Part shown: positions 1-8,061 of the stretch, one piece after another
How the letters are laid out: each line of letters opens with the position of its first letter
Position numbering within the stretch: the stretch's first letter is position 1
Source of the DNA: JAYODZ01 sp965662735
GTDB lineage: Bacteria; Pseudomonadota; Alphaproteobacteria; RS24
DNA length: 64,000 nucleotides
Assembly: GCA_965662735.1 (NCBI GenBank)
Contig: CBFIIU010000001.1
Span: 175,444-239,443 of the forward strand
Reading direction: 5' to 3'
Program-made: the position numbers and the translations under genes
Notes under the pieces: model-generated
Database searches by the model: none
The model's input: the letters and a program-made list of their open reading frames with translations, nothing else
What the model was told of the DNA's origin: nothing

Positions 1-2
1 CA

Positions 3-521
3 GATTGCATTGCTCGCGCTTTTGGCGTGGGTATTGGGCCTCACCCCGAGGCGGTGCGTCGTTTGGAGGCCCATTATGAGGCTGCCCAGATTGAATTTAA
101 TGCCGCCCGCCAACGCATGACGCGGATCCCGGACGGGGCCGAATTGATCGACAATCCGGTGAGCGCCGCTCCCGGGTTTCGGATGGAAAATGTGTTTGTC
201 ATGGCGGGCATTCCCAAAATCATGCAGGCCATGTTGGCCGGCGTCTTGCCGCAACTGGCCGGCGGGCCGCCGATAACCAGCGTGTCTGTGACGGGGAATG
301 TGCCCGAAGGCACCATCGCCGACGCAATGGAAGCCCTGCAAGCGCAGAACCCCGAGATCTCAATTGGCTTATATCCCTATTATGCAGCGGGGCAGGCGGG
401 TGTGAGCGTGGTGTTGCGCGGCACCGATCCTGACCAGCTGGCGCGCCTTGCCGATACGGTCGCAGACCATATTACCTCGATTGGTGGATCTATTGTCGAG
501 CGGCCGAGTCGGGATGAATAG
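3..521 (+). CDS. CinA-like molybdopterin-binding (MoCF) domain protein, 5' end outside window
   Basis: The frame is open from the first bases of the window, so the N-terminus is missing; the GTG at 27 is unlikely to be the true start. The visible 170 or so residues match the second half of the MoaB/Mog-type domain of CinA-family proteins: an AFGVGIGPHPEAV stretch, the basic MTRIPDGAELIDNP segment, and the FVMAGIPKIMQAML helix that follows the pterin-binding region in this family. In CinA proteins this domain precedes an amidase domain, but here the protein stops after it, so it is the stand-alone form common in Alphaproteobacteria. Its substrate is not known from the sequence. Family call is good; exact function is open. 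Confidence 0.8.
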   Translation, partial: DCIARAFGVGIGPHPEAVRRLEAHYEAAQIEFNAARQRMTRIPDGAELIDNPVSAAPGFRMENVFVMAGIPKIMQAMLAGVLPQLAGGPPITSVSVTGNVPEGTIADAMEALQAQNPEISIGLYPYYAAGQAGVSVVLRGTDPDQLARLADTVADHITSIGGSIVERPSRDE

Positions 522-660
522 GGCGCGATCAACGCCGCCAAGCAGGTTGAGCCCCTCGTCTTTTTCTTGGGCTAATCCAAACCTTGGTCTAAAAAACATA
601 ATAAAACCAATAGGATAATCGTCCATCGTTTTATTAAGAAAATTTAATTATTAAATTCTG

Positions 661-688
661 AGTGAGGATGTCATGGTACATCATCACT
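661..688. promoter_or_regulatory. Inverted repeat in the leader of the small secreted protein
   Basis: Two 11-base arms (AGTGAGGATGT and ACATCATCACT) pair at 10 of 11 positions around the 6-base loop CATGGT. The repeat ends just before the Shine-Dalgarno GGAGG at 692-696. It could be an operator or an mRNA hairpin that affects translation or stability of the gene at 702. The symmetry is seen directly; the function is inferred. Confidence 0.5.
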
Positions 689-701
689 TAGGGAGGAAAC
701 T

Positions 702-956
702 ATGACGAAATTTTCAACATTTGCCATCGCCGCTGCTTTTGTATCAGGCTTGGGCTTTGCGAGCCCCGCTTCCGCAATGGATTCGAGCTTTGAAGCAATG
801 TCACAGTCGGGCAACCACACATTCTATGTTTGGTGCACAGGTAAAGACGATTACACAGAAACCGCATCAGGGGCCAATGCAAAAGAAGCGCAAGCTGCTT
901 TGGCTGCAAAAGCAGGCAAAAACTGCTGGCCGGTATGGCAAGGCCTTGAAGGCTAA
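702..956 (+). CDS. Small secreted protein, family not recognised
   Basis: This 84-residue protein has a clear Sec signal peptide (MTKFSTFAIAAAFVSGLGFA, cleavage probably after SPASA near residue 25). The mature part is about 59 residues with two cysteines, one in YVWCTGKDDY and one in GKNCWPVW, which could form one disulfide in the periplasm. The start is well fixed by GGAGG five bases before the ATG. An inverted repeat lies upstream and an intrinsic terminator follows 28 bases after the stop, so it is probably a single-gene transcript. No function can be assigned; a periplasmic or secreted role is the inference. Confidence 0.75.
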   Translation: MTKFSTFAIAAAFVSGLGFASPASAMDSSFEAMSQSGNHTFYVWCTGKDDYTETASGANAKEAQAALAAKAGKNCWPVWQGLEG

Positions 957-983
957 ATAATTCTCCAATTTTGGGGGGAGGGC

Positions 984-1010
984 GGCGGTCATTGACCGCC
1001 GTTTTCTTTT
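984..1010 (+). terminator. Rho-independent terminator
   Basis: GGCGGT and ACCGCC form a GC-rich stem around a 5-base loop, followed by the T-rich run GTTTTCTTTT. It lies just after the stop codon of the small secreted protein and would end that transcript. Confidence 0.8.
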
Positions 1011-1193
1011 GGTGGGGGCGTGAGCCAAGCCGATCGGGTTGACGCGCCAGCCGCACGCCCTAGTTTTAAAAACATCATCACCTTGTGTTGACGTGTCAGC
1101 CTGTCGCGCTTCCGTGAGGCCGTCATACCGAAGAGCAAACAATGTGAAGCGATCTGAGTGTGTGAGAAACAGAGTTTAAAGTGGTCCCTAAAA

Positions 1194-2279
1194 ATGCAAT
1201 CAAATCTGTCGTCGCGTCTTGCGATTGGTGTCAGCCTGATTTTGTCCCTCTGGGTCGGGGCATGTACACAGCATTCATCTCGCATCATGGCTGATCGTCC
1301 GTATCATCATCTGGAAAACGGGTTTCGTAATCCACCCAACTCGCCCAAGCGCGGGGCGGATTTCTCGGTTCGTTTTCCGTTTTTCCTCTCCATGATGTGG
1401 CGCAGCATCACCGGGGCTCGACCCATTGTGCCCGATGATCATGCCTTATCGCCTGAGCAGGTGCGCGCCGGGCAACAGCAAGCGGGCGATCAATATGTGA
1501 CATGGATCGGGCATGCGACATTTCTCGTGCAGCTCAACGGCATCCGCATACTCACTGATCCGATTTTTTCCAAACGGGCCTCGCCGGTTCGCTTTGCAGG
1601 CCCCGCGCGGCATGTTCCGCCGGCCCTCGATTTGAGTGAGATGACCGATATTGATGTGGTGGTGGTCTCGCACTCCCATTACGATCATCTGGATCTCGAC
1701 ACACTTGACCAGATGCCGAACCCTCAGCGCGTCACCCTTGTGGTGCCGCTGGGCATTGGTCAATATGTAAAAGATTTCGGGTTTAAAAAAGTCGTTGAGC
1801 TGGATTGGTACGAGCAGACCGAGATTGCCGGCGTCATTGTGAAAGCCTATCCGGCTGTCCATTGGTCCAATCGCGGGCTTTTCGATATTAATGAGACGCT
1901 GTGGATGTCCTATGCCATGAGTGGCGGTGGCCACACCGTATATCATACGGGCGACACCGAAACCCATCCGACGCTTTTCGCCGAGATTGGTGCCGACATG
2001 CAAAGCCAATTTGGCGGCTGCGATCTGGGGTTGATGAGTGTGGGCGCCTATGACCCGCGCCCGATGATGACCGGGGCGCATATGGACCCAGAGGGCGGCG
2101 TGGCGATGGGGCGCGATCTTGGGTGCCGGCGCATGATCCCCATGCATTGGGGAACCTTTACCTTGTCTTTGGAGCCGTTCTTAGAGCCAGCCGAACGTTT
2201 TGCACAGGCGGCAGGCGCAAGCAGTAATCGTTTGCGCATTGGCGAGACTTTATCCTTGGTATCATCGGAAAACCCGTGA
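1194..2279 (+). CDS. MBL-fold metallo-hydrolase, lipoprotein (UlaG/NAPE-PLD-like)
   Basis: Predicted zinc-dependent hydrolase of the metallo-beta-lactamase fold, most like UlaG and NAPE-PLD type proteins. Metal-binding motifs are complete: SHSHYDHLD near residue 160, AVHWSN, HTGDTETHP and MHWGTF towards the C-terminus. The N-terminus carries a lipoprotein signal with lipobox LWVGAC, so the enzyme is probably anchored to a membrane facing the periplasm. The ATG at 1194 is preferred over the upstream GTG at 1158 because it starts directly at the signal peptide. NAPE-PLD relatives cleave phosphodiesters in phospholipids; the substrate here is unknown. The gene is monocistronic and ends 16 bases before tRNA-Leu. 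Confidence 0.85.
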   Translation: MQSNLSSRLAIGVSLILSLWVGACTQHSSRIMADRPYHHLENGFRNPPNSPKRGADFSVRFPFFLSMMWRSITGARPIVPDDHALSPEQVRAGQQQAGDQYVTWIGHATFLVQLNGIRILTDPIFSKRASPVRFAGPARHVPPALDLSEMTDIDVVVVSHSHYDHLDLDTLDQMPNPQRVTLVVPLGIGQYVKDFGFKKVVELDWYEQTEIAGVIVKAYPAVHWSNRGLFDINETLWMSYAMSGGGHTVYHTGDTETHPTLFAEIGADMQSQFGGCDLGLMSVGAYDPRPMMTGAHMDPEGGVAMGRDLGCRRMIPMHWGTFTLSLEPFLEPAERFAQAAGASSNRLRIGETLSLVSSENP

Positions 2280-2295
2280 TATAAGCCCCAGAAGT

Positions 2296-2382
2296 GGCCC
2301 CGTGGCGGAAGTGGTAGACGCAGCAGACTTAAAATCTGCGGCCGTTAGCGGCGTGCCGGTTCAAGTCCGGCTGGGGCCACCA
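2296..2382 (+). tRNA. tRNA-Leu (anticodon TAA)
   Basis: An 87-base class II tRNA with encoded CCA. The acceptor arm GGCCCCG pairs with TGGGGCC, the anticodon loop CTTAAAA gives TAA, a variable arm follows (GCCGTTAGCGGC region), and the T arm GCCGG/CCGGC encloses TTCAAGT. All arms fold without forcing. Confidence 0.97.
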
Positions 2383-2427
2383 TCCCTATCGCAAGTCGGT
2401 TCGAAGTCGCGTTTTGCGGACTAAGGG

Positions 2428-2658
2428 CTATTGAACGGCGCCTGTGGGTTTGCTGGCCGTGGCGTCGAGCGTCGCGTCATAAATATAGCGGGTCGAGCAA
2501 TAGGGGCAGATGATCTCATGGTCATTCCCCATATCCAGATAAATATGCGGATGATCATAGGGAATGGGGGCGCCAATACATTCAAATTCATGCACGCCAA
2601 TCCGGATCTCGTCGGCGCCCATATCATTAGCAAGTTTCGGAATAGATGAATTATCCAT
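2428..2658 (-). CDS. CHCC-type zinc-finger protein (NDUFS6-like)
   Basis: A 76-residue protein with a zf-CHCC signature: HEFECIG in the first half and ICPYCSTRY in the second, giving one His and three Cys ligands for a zinc ion. In mitochondria this domain is found in the complex I subunit NDUFS6, and in Alphaproteobacteria it is a small stand-alone protein. The ORF could extend to 2709, but family members begin close to the MDNSSIPKL start, so the start at 2658 is chosen. It lies 3' of the M20 gene on the same strand with about 60 bases between. A role in respiratory complex I is inference from family. Confidence 0.8.
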   Translation of the reverse strand: MDNSSIPKLANDMGADEIRIGVHEFECIGAPIPYDHPHIYLDMGNDHEIICPYCSTRYIYDATLDATASKPTGAVQ

Positions 2659-2721
2659 AATGACCTCGATGATTTGCTTCTTCTTACCTAAGCCGCAGGG
2701 GAGAGGCAAATGTTTTTGACG

Positions 2722-3981
2722 CTAGCAACATCCACATCCGCCCAAGCTGGCATCGCCATGGCTGCTATAGGCGAGTTCTAGGGCGCGGGCCGAGCGTTCT
2801 GCTGTTTCGTTAAATTGCGCATGCGCGGTTGCCCGCAATGTGTGATCACATAAAACGTCAATGGCGGTCATGGCCAAGGCTTTGGCACCATCGAGGGCCG
2901 CCCGATCGCCGGTTTCCGACCCGGCATAACGGGCAAATTCGGGGTTATGGATCACAATATTGGGCGGGGCGCAGGAAATCATGGGGTGAATGGAGGGAAC
3001 ACGATGGCTGACATTGCCCATATCGGTTGACCCCGCCGCGCCGCCGCGAATGGCCCGCTCGAGATCGACAAATGTTCGGCCGAGATCCTCTGCATTGGCT
3101 TTATACCGCTCGGCGATGGCCCAGCTATTCTTAATTTCAAGATAATCGGCGGGGGCCCAGTCGATGTGAACCTCGCATCCAGTGGCCAGAGCGCCCGCCT
3201 CAAAGCAATTGCGCACACGGTGCTTGAGGGCGGCCAGCTCCTCGCCGTCGCCGGCACGGACATAAAATGTGCCGACAGCTCGGTCGGGCACGATATTCGG
3301 GGCCAAACCGGATTCGTTGAAAATGCCATGGATCCGTTCATTGGGGCGGATATGCTGGCGCAATTGCGCGATCGATTGATAGGCGGTGACCAAAGCATCC
3401 AGCGCATTAACACCGGCAAATGGCATGGCCGCCGCATGCGCCGCCTTACCTGTATAGGTGACCCGCACTTCATTTACAGCGAGGCTCGGCATTGTGATGA
3501 GGTCGATCCCCGCCGGGTGCACCATCATGGCGGCATCTAATCCGTCAAATGCACCTTGCTGCGCCATTAATTCTTTTCCATTTCCGGTTTCTTCAGCCGG
3601 TGTTCCCAAATAACGAACTCTTCCCGGGAGCCGCGCGCCGAGGGATGCCAATGACAGCGCCGCGCCCAGCCCCGCTGTTGCGATGATATTATGGCCGCAG
3701 GCATGGCCAATGCTCGGCAGCGCGTCATATTCAGACAATATCCCAACACAGGCATCGCCGGCTCCGAAGGAGCTGATAAAGGCGGTCTCGAGGCCACAGG
3801 CATGGCGGGTGACATCGAGGCCTGCTGCGGCCACGCAATCCGTTAAGGCGGCATGGGCATGGTGCTCTTGAAACGCAATTTCGGGATGCGCGTGAATATC
3901 ATGGCTCATATCGATGAGCATGGCGGCCTGAGCATCAATATAAGCGCAGGCTTGTTTTTTGAGATCATCAATCTGTGTCAT
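2722..3981 (-). CDS. M20 family amidohydrolase/peptidase (AbgB-like)
   Basis: A 419-residue cytoplasmic zinc or manganese hydrolase of the M20 family. The metal and catalytic motifs are present: ILSEYDALPSIGHACGHN with ligand Asp and His near residues 80-100, and GTPAEETGNGK with the catalytic Glu pair near 130. The dimerisation domain begins around TMPSLAVNEVRVTYTGKAAHAA. Overall layout is closest to p-aminobenzoyl-glutamate and aminoacylase-type members that cleave N-acyl or peptide-like bonds. An odd feature is the C-terminus LGGCGCC, a three-cysteine tail outside the catalytic fold. It follows the SDR gene in the same direction, 109 bases away, with a triple repeat in its leader. Confidence 0.88.
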   Translation of the reverse strand: MTQIDDLKKQACAYIDAQAAMLIDMSHDIHAHPEIAFQEHHAHAALTDCVAAAGLDVTRHACGLETAFISSFGAGDACVGILSEYDALPSIGHACGHNIIATAGLGAALSLASLGARLPGRVRYLGTPAEETGNGKELMAQQGAFDGLDAAMMVHPAGIDLITMPSLAVNEVRVTYTGKAAHAAAMPFAGVNALDALVTAYQSIAQLRQHIRPNERIHGIFNESGLAPNIVPDRAVGTFYVRAGDGEELAALKHRVRNCFEAGALATGCEVHIDWAPADYLEIKNSWAIAERYKANAEDLGRTFVDLERAIRGGAAGSTDMGNVSHRVPSIHPMISCAPPNIVIHNPEFARYAGSETGDRAALDGAKALAMTAIDVLCDHTLRATAHAQFNETAERSARALELAYSSHGDASLGGCGCC

Positions 3982-4000
3982 TGTTTCATACCCTTGTGCA

Positions 4001-4039
4001 TTTGGGCTTTTCGTTTGGGTTTTATCATTTGGGCTCTAG
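4001..4039. repeat. Imperfect triple repeat in the M20 gene leader
   Basis: Three imperfect copies of a 12-14 bp unit based on TTTGGGCTTTTCG lie about 20 bases upstream of the minus-strand start at 3981. Read on the coding strand each copy carries GCCCAAA or ACCCAAA. Confidence 0.55.
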
Positions 4040-4090
4040 TATCAGGCTTCGATTTCCTGGCGTCTTAAGCCAGCTTTTGCCGCGCGGGAT

Positions 4091-4888
4091 CTATGCTTGC
4101 GAAATTTTAAACGGCATTCCTAACAGCATTCCACCATCAACCACCAAATGTTGTCCAGTGATATGATGGCTCATGGGATGTGCAAAAAACAAAATAGGCC
4201 CGGAAATATCCTCGGCATTCGCCACATGGCCTGACGGCGTGCGAGCTCTTTGAGCGCCCGCAATTTTTTCAAACCCTTCATCGCCAAACGCATTGCGAAA
4301 CCAGTCTGTGCCCACAAAACCGGGGCACACAGCGTTCACCCGGATTCCATCCGTGGCAAGCGCCCGGGCAAGCCCCATGGTCATGCTGTTCAAACCGCCT
4401 TTAGACGCAACATAAGCGAGCGACGAACCGACAGCGCCAACGCCGGCAACAGAAGAAATATTAACAATCGACCCGCCTTGCTTGGCCAGGTGCGGGCGCG
4501 CCCGTTTGATCATTTCATAGGGCGCAACAAGGTTCATATCGTAAATATGGTGGAAATCATCCGGGTCTAGTCCGTCGAGATCGCTATGGTCGACGAATTT
4601 TGTTGTTCCGGCATTATTCACCAACACATCGATTTGACCCCATTCAGACAGAGCCGCATTAATCAGCGCGTCGCGTCCCTCCGCGGTGGAGACATCGGCC
4701 TGAACCAGGCAGGCGTGCCCTCCGGCGGCTCGGCATTGCTCGGCCACAGCCTCGCCGGCTTCTTGATTATGGGCGTAGTTAATGACCACACGCCCACCGC
4801 CGGCGGCAAAGGCTTTGGCTGCCGCTGCTCCAATTCCGGCTGATGACCCTGTGACGATAATGACGTGTTTAGAAAAGTCGAGTTGCAT
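4091..4888 (-). CDS. SDR family oxidoreductase
   Basis: A 265-residue classical short-chain dehydrogenase/reductase. The Rossmann motif TGSSAGIGAAA is near residue 14, NNAG near 92, the catalytic Ser sits in NISSVAGVG and the Tyr/Lys pair in YVASKGG. The segment RVVINYAHNQ after beta-2 has no acidic residue at the usual NAD-selecting site, so NADP(H) is slightly favoured. Such enzymes reduce ketones or oxidise secondary alcohols; the substrate cannot be read from sequence. The start is supported by AAGGAT upstream. It sits between an enoyl-CoA hydratase and an M20 hydrolase on the same strand, consistent with a catabolic cluster. Confidence 0.9.
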   Translation of the reverse strand: MQLDFSKHVIIVTGSSAGIGAAAAKAFAAGGGRVVINYAHNQEAGEAVAEQCRAAGGHACLVQADVSTAEGRDALINAALSEWGQIDVLVNNAGTTKFVDHSDLDGLDPDDFHHIYDMNLVAPYEMIKRARPHLAKQGGSIVNISSVAGVGAVGSSLAYVASKGGLNSMTMGLARALATDGIRVNAVCPGFVGTDWFRNAFGDEGFEKIAGAQRARTPSGHVANAEDISGPILFFAHPMSHHITGQHLVVDGGMLLGMPFKISQA

Positions 4889-4930
4889 TGTTTATCCTTA
4901 TCCCCCTGATGAGATTATTGTTCACTTGCG

Positions 4931-4975
4931 GGCCTTTTGACTGGCGGTCCTTTGATTTGTGGTCCTTATGGCGTC
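4931..4975. repeat. 15-bp triple repeat in the SDR leader
   Basis: Three imperfect 15-bp copies (GGCCTTTTGACTGGC, GGTCCTTTGATTTGT, GGTCCTTATGGCGTC) lie about 43 bases upstream of the SDR start. On the coding strand each ends in AAGGCC or AAGGACC, which resembles a ribosome-binding site. Confidence 0.6.
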
Positions 4976-5033
4976 GCCGTTTCTGTGCTGCCCCGTATGT
5001 TTGTGCTGTTAAGCATTGTCCCCTTACATCTCA

Positions 5034-5837
5034 TTACCGACCAGAGAAATGAGGCGCGCGCTTATCCCGAAAGGCTTGTCGACCCTCAGCATAATCCTCG
5101 CTATTGAGACATCGCTTCGCCCAGATCTCATGATCACCTGTCGCATGGGGCTGATCAAGCGTGAATTTTGCCGCCTGAATGCTGAGCGGGGCATTATTGA
5201 TGATTTGACCGCAATAGGCCTGAAGCGCACCATCAAAATCTGCGTGAGAAACTAAATGCTGAACCAAACCGGCGGCATGCGCTTCGGGCGCTTTTAAGCG
5301 CCGGGCAGAAAATAACAGATCGGCGGCCATGGCGCGCCCTACAATATGCTGAAGATGGTGGACGGCGCTGGCGGGATAGGCCAGCCCAAGCCGCGCGGCC
5401 GGAATGCTGAAAATAGCGTCATCACGGGCAAATCGAAGATCGCATGCAAGCGCTAGCCCTAGGCCGCCGCCCATGCAGAACCCTTTAATGGCCGCGAGCG
5501 TGGGCAGGGGGCAGTTGCGCAGAGCGTCAAAAGCCGCGACGGTTGCCGCGTCATAGGCAAGGCCACCGTCGCCGGCAAATTGATCGTCAAACTCTGAAAT
5601 ATCTGCGCCCGCCACAAAAGCCTCGTCACCCGCACCTTGGATTACGATCAGACGGACATCGTCAATCTCAGCGAGGCGCAGCATCAGTTCAGGCAGGGCC
5701 CGCCAGGCAGAAAGGTTCATAATGTTATGCTTGCTGGGATTATTAATGGTGATCACAGCCATGTGGTTATGATATTCCGCTGCGACCAGCTCGCTCGACG
5801 ACGTTATGGTTTTCTGATCTGAAATTTGCGATGTCAT
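5034..5837 (-). CDS. Enoyl-CoA hydratase/isomerase family protein
   Basis: A crotonase-fold protein of about 267 residues. The first oxyanion-hole segment is AFVAGADISEF and the second is KGFCMGGGLGLALACDLRFA. The segment FSIPAARLGLAYP follows, where the catalytic Glu (Glu144 of rat hydratase) is normally found; here the position appears to be Ala, so classic hydratase chemistry is uncertain and isomerase, hydrolase or decarboxylase activity is possible. The ATG at 5837 has AAAGGAT seven bases upstream and is preferred over the ATG at 5858. The gene follows the alpha/beta hydrolase with about 24 bases between, so the two are probably co-transcribed. Confidence 0.87.
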   Translation of the reverse strand: MTSQISDQKTITSSSELVAAEYHNHMAVITINNPSKHNIMNLSAWRALPELMLRLAEIDDVRLIVIQGAGDEAFVAGADISEFDDQFAGDGGLAYDAATVAAFDALRNCPLPTLAAIKGFCMGGGLGLALACDLRFARDDAIFSIPAARLGLAYPASAVHHLQHIVGRAMAADLLFSARRLKAPEAHAAGLVQHLVSHADFDGALQAYCGQIINNAPLSIQAAKFTLDQPHATGDHEIWAKRCLNSEDYAEGRQAFRDKRAPHFSGR

Positions 5838-5861
5838 CACCCGATCCTTTTCATCCATGAA

Positions 5862-6686
5862 TTATGCATCTGTTTCGCGGTGATGGAAGCGCGGGTCATC
5901 TGTGAGAAATTGGCGCAGATCGCGAACAGCCTGTGGCGCGGTATTCCAGAATAAATGGCCACCGTCATAGAACCGCAAATGGGCGTTTGGAATTTTCTGG
6001 GCCAGTCGGGTGACGGCATCGGGGGCCGCAATTCTGTCATGTGTGCCACCGGCAATAAATGTAGGACACGAAATGAGGGGCAAGCGCTCCCAACAATCAT
6101 GGCCCGCGCGGGCCTCTAATTGGGCCGCCGCCCCGTTGGGCGCACCACTGAGCTCGGCGGCTTTTTGCATTCGGTCGCGTTGATCGTCCAAGACTTTGGG
6201 ATGGTTTTGAAGCCAAGCAGAATCGTGGCGCGTATCGTTTAGCATAATGAGCCGCGTCGCCCGCTCTGTGACGGACAGATCGGCCAGGCTGTGCAGCGGA
6301 AAGGATGAACCGCCCGCGCCGCCGCTGGTTGTGCAGAAGAGCGCCATGCGCGATACCCGCGCGGGGTGACGAAGCGCGAGCTCTTGAGCCACCATGCCGC
6401 CAAATGAAACGCCAAAGATCACCGCATGATCGATTTCTAAGCTGTCCATCACAGCGGCAGCATCATCCGCATAGTCCGCCATGTGATAGGGGGGTGGGGG
6501 GCTGATGGTTTGCCCCAAGCCGCGTTGGTCATAAGCCGTGACGGTAAAGAGGTCGTGGAGAGGAAAATCCATGACATTGGGTTTAAGGCGCAGATCGCTT
6601 CCCGTGCCACTGATGATAAGGCAAGGCGGGCCCTGGCCGGCCTGTTCATAGAAAACGGTGAGATTGGGAGTTTGTACAAATGCCAT
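5862..6686 (-). CDS. Alpha/beta-fold hydrolase
   Basis: A 274-residue alpha/beta hydrolase starting at MAFVQTPNLTVFYEQ; the longer frame to 6881 has no family-like sequence. The oxyanion region is IISGTGSDLR, the nucleophile elbow is GVSFGGMVAQ, the acid is in GTHDRIAAPD and the catalytic His in YDGGHLFW. It resembles 3-oxoadipate enol-lactonase and related ester or lactone hydrolases, but substrate is not determined. It is the first gene of the minus-strand run that continues into enoyl-CoA hydratase, SDR and M20 genes, and it diverges from cysE across about 100 bases. Confidence 0.88.
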   Translation of the reverse strand: MAFVQTPNLTVFYEQAGQGPPCLIISGTGSDLRLKPNVMDFPLHDLFTVTAYDQRGLGQTISPPPPYHMADYADDAAAVMDSLEIDHAVIFGVSFGGMVAQELALRHPARVSRMALFCTTSGGAGGSSFPLHSLADLSVTERATRLIMLNDTRHDSAWLQNHPKVLDDQRDRMQKAAELSGAPNGAAAQLEARAGHDCWERLPLISCPTFIAGGTHDRIAAPDAVTRLAQKIPNAHLRFYDGGHLFWNTAPQAVRDLRQFLTDDPRFHHRETDA

Positions 6687-6775
6687 CTGATCACTTTTCT
6701 TCAAAGACAATAGTTTATAGACTTGGTGAAACAGGGCAACTATGGTTGCGCCAATAGAAGGGGCTGCTTCCCGAA

Positions 6776-6823
6776 TAAAGGAAATCCGTATGTCCGAACT
6801 AAAGGAAATTCGTATGTCCGAGC
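6776..6823 (+). repeat. 24-bp tandem duplication carrying SD and start codon of cysE
   Basis: Two copies of a 24-bp unit (6776-6799 and 6800-6823) match at 22 of 24 positions. Each contains AAAGGAAAT followed by an ATG, so both a Shine-Dalgarno and a start codon are duplicated in frame, at 6790 and 6814. Confidence 0.9.
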
Positions 6824-7614
6824 CGGACGAGACATCAGACCCCGTCTGGGAGACCATTTTGGCTGAAGCCCATGCCGTCATTGATCATGAGACGGTATTA
6901 CGGCCATTGGTTCAGAGTTTGGTGACCGGACAACCGTCTCTTGAGCATATGCTGGCGCATCATTTGGCTTCCAAATTGGGAAATGAAGAGGTGACGGCCG
7001 AGCAGTTGCGCGAGGTTTTTTTGGCGGCATTTGATGATTTGGCGAGCCTGGGGAGCCTTGCCCGCGCCGATGTGACGGCGGTCGTTGAGCGTGATCCTGC
7101 GTGCCAAGGGCATCTTGATACGGTTTTATACTATAAAGGCTTTTTGGGTTTGCAGTCGCATCGCATCGGCCATTATCTGCTTAACCAAAACCGGCGCGCC
7201 TTAGCGCTATATCTCCAAAATCGGACGTCGGAAGTGTTTCAGGTCGATATTCATCCCGCCGCTCAAATTGGCCGCGGCGTGTTTATTGATCATGCGACGG
7301 GTGTTGTGATCGGTGAGACCGCGCGCGTGGGCAATAATGTTTCCATGCTGCACAGCGTGACATTGGGTGGAAATGGGAAGGAAAAAGATGACCGCCACCC
7401 CAAAATTGGCGATGGGGTTTTGATTTCCGTCGGCGCGAAAATTTTGGGCAATATTCAAATTGGCGAGTGCTCAAAAATTGGGGCAGGCAGTGTCGTGTTA
7501 TCCGACATTCCGCCTTTTTCAACAGCGGTGGGGGTGCCGGCGCAAGTGGTGGGCAAAGTATCGTCAACCGAGCCATGGCGTGTGATGGACCATTTGCTGG
7601 ACGAAAAAAAGTAA
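6790..7614 (+). CDS. cysE: Serine O-acetyltransferase
   Basis: Transfers acetyl from acetyl-CoA to L-serine, giving O-acetylserine for cysteine synthesis in the cytoplasm. The protein has the N-terminal helical domain (about residues 20-140) and then the left-handed beta-helix: FQVDIHPAAQIGRGVFIDH, GVVIGETARVGNNVSMLHSVTLGG, DRHPKIGDGVLISVGAKILGN. The catalytic His and Asp are in FIDHATG and DIHPAA. The start is ambiguous: a 24-bp duplication gives two equal SD/ATG pairs at 6790 and 6814, differing by eight residues (MSELKEIR). About 274 residues from the first ATG, usual for CysE. The C-terminus that binds O-acetylserine sulfhydrylase usually ends in Ile; here it ends DEKK, so complex formation is uncertain. 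Confidence 0.93.
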   Translation: MSELKEIRMSEPDETSDPVWETILAEAHAVIDHETVLRPLVQSLVTGQPSLEHMLAHHLASKLGNEEVTAEQLREVFLAAFDDLASLGSLARADVTAVVERDPACQGHLDTVLYYKGFLGLQSHRIGHYLLNQNRRALALYLQNRTSEVFQVDIHPAAQIGRGVFIDHATGVVIGETARVGNNVSMLHSVTLGGNGKEKDDRHPKIGDGVLISVGAKILGNIQIGECSKIGAGSVVLSDIPPFSTAVGVPAQVVGKVSSTEPWRVMDHLLDEKK

Positions 7615-7673
7615 GATGATCCGCGGTTGATTTGACTTTTTCGCACTTGACGCCACATCATCATAGTTGCGCC

Positions 7674-7721
7674 GATATCGGCTTTGCATTGACAGCCGAG
7701 ATCGGCTTTGCATTGACAAGT
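7674..7721. repeat. 24-bp tandem duplication upstream of the DUF3126 gene
   Basis: Copies at 7674-7697 and 7698-7721 share the core ATCGGCTTTGCATTGACA. Each holds a TTGACA that resembles a -35 element, but no clear -10 was found at the right spacing. The pair lies about 90 bases before the start at 7810. Confidence 0.75.
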
Positions 7722-7809
7722 GTCGAGGCGCAAGGCAGAAGGCTGGGAAACCAGCGACCATTTTCCAGACAAATGGCCGTCAGCGAAAGAAAAAAGAAGA
7801 GGCGTAATT

Positions 7810-8022
7810 ATGAACAATGATGAAATTCTGCGCGTACAGGCTTACTTGCGTCTTAAGTTCCAAAATGAGGGCATCGTCCTCAAGCGCGGAGCGAAAGACG
7901 ATATGGTCGAGGTATATATGGTTGACGAATTTATCGGTACCTTATTCCGCGACGAGGATGAGGGTGAAGTCTCTTACGATTTTAATATGGCCATCCTCGA
8001 TTTCGACCTGCCCACCCTTTAA
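7810..8022 (+). CDS. DUF3126 family protein
   Basis: A 70-residue acidic protein that matches the alphaproteobacterial DUF3126 family: MNNDEILRVQAYLR at the start, VEVYMVDEFIGTLFRDEDEGE in the middle and the NMAILDFDL end. The start at 7810 follows AAGAAGAGG and agrees with the family length. The function is not known. It follows cysE on the same strand across about 195 bases that hold a 24-bp tandem repeat, so it may be transcribed separately. Its presence supports an alphaproteobacterial source. Confidence 0.88.
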   Translation: MNNDEILRVQAYLRLKFQNEGIVLKRGAKDDMVEVYMVDEFIGTLFRDEDEGEVSYDFNMAILDFDLPTL

Positions 8023-8061
8023 AATTTGTCTGCCGATCAGCTTCGCTTCGAGGCCACTTGC

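Noticed and set aside
1446..2147. Long minus-strand frame (233 residues) inside the MBL lipoprotein gene
   Set aside because: His-rich shadow of the sense metal-binding codons; the sense protein has all family motifs.
7674..7721. Duplicated promoter based on two TTGACA boxes
   Set aside because: No -10-like hexamer at 16-18 bases from either box.
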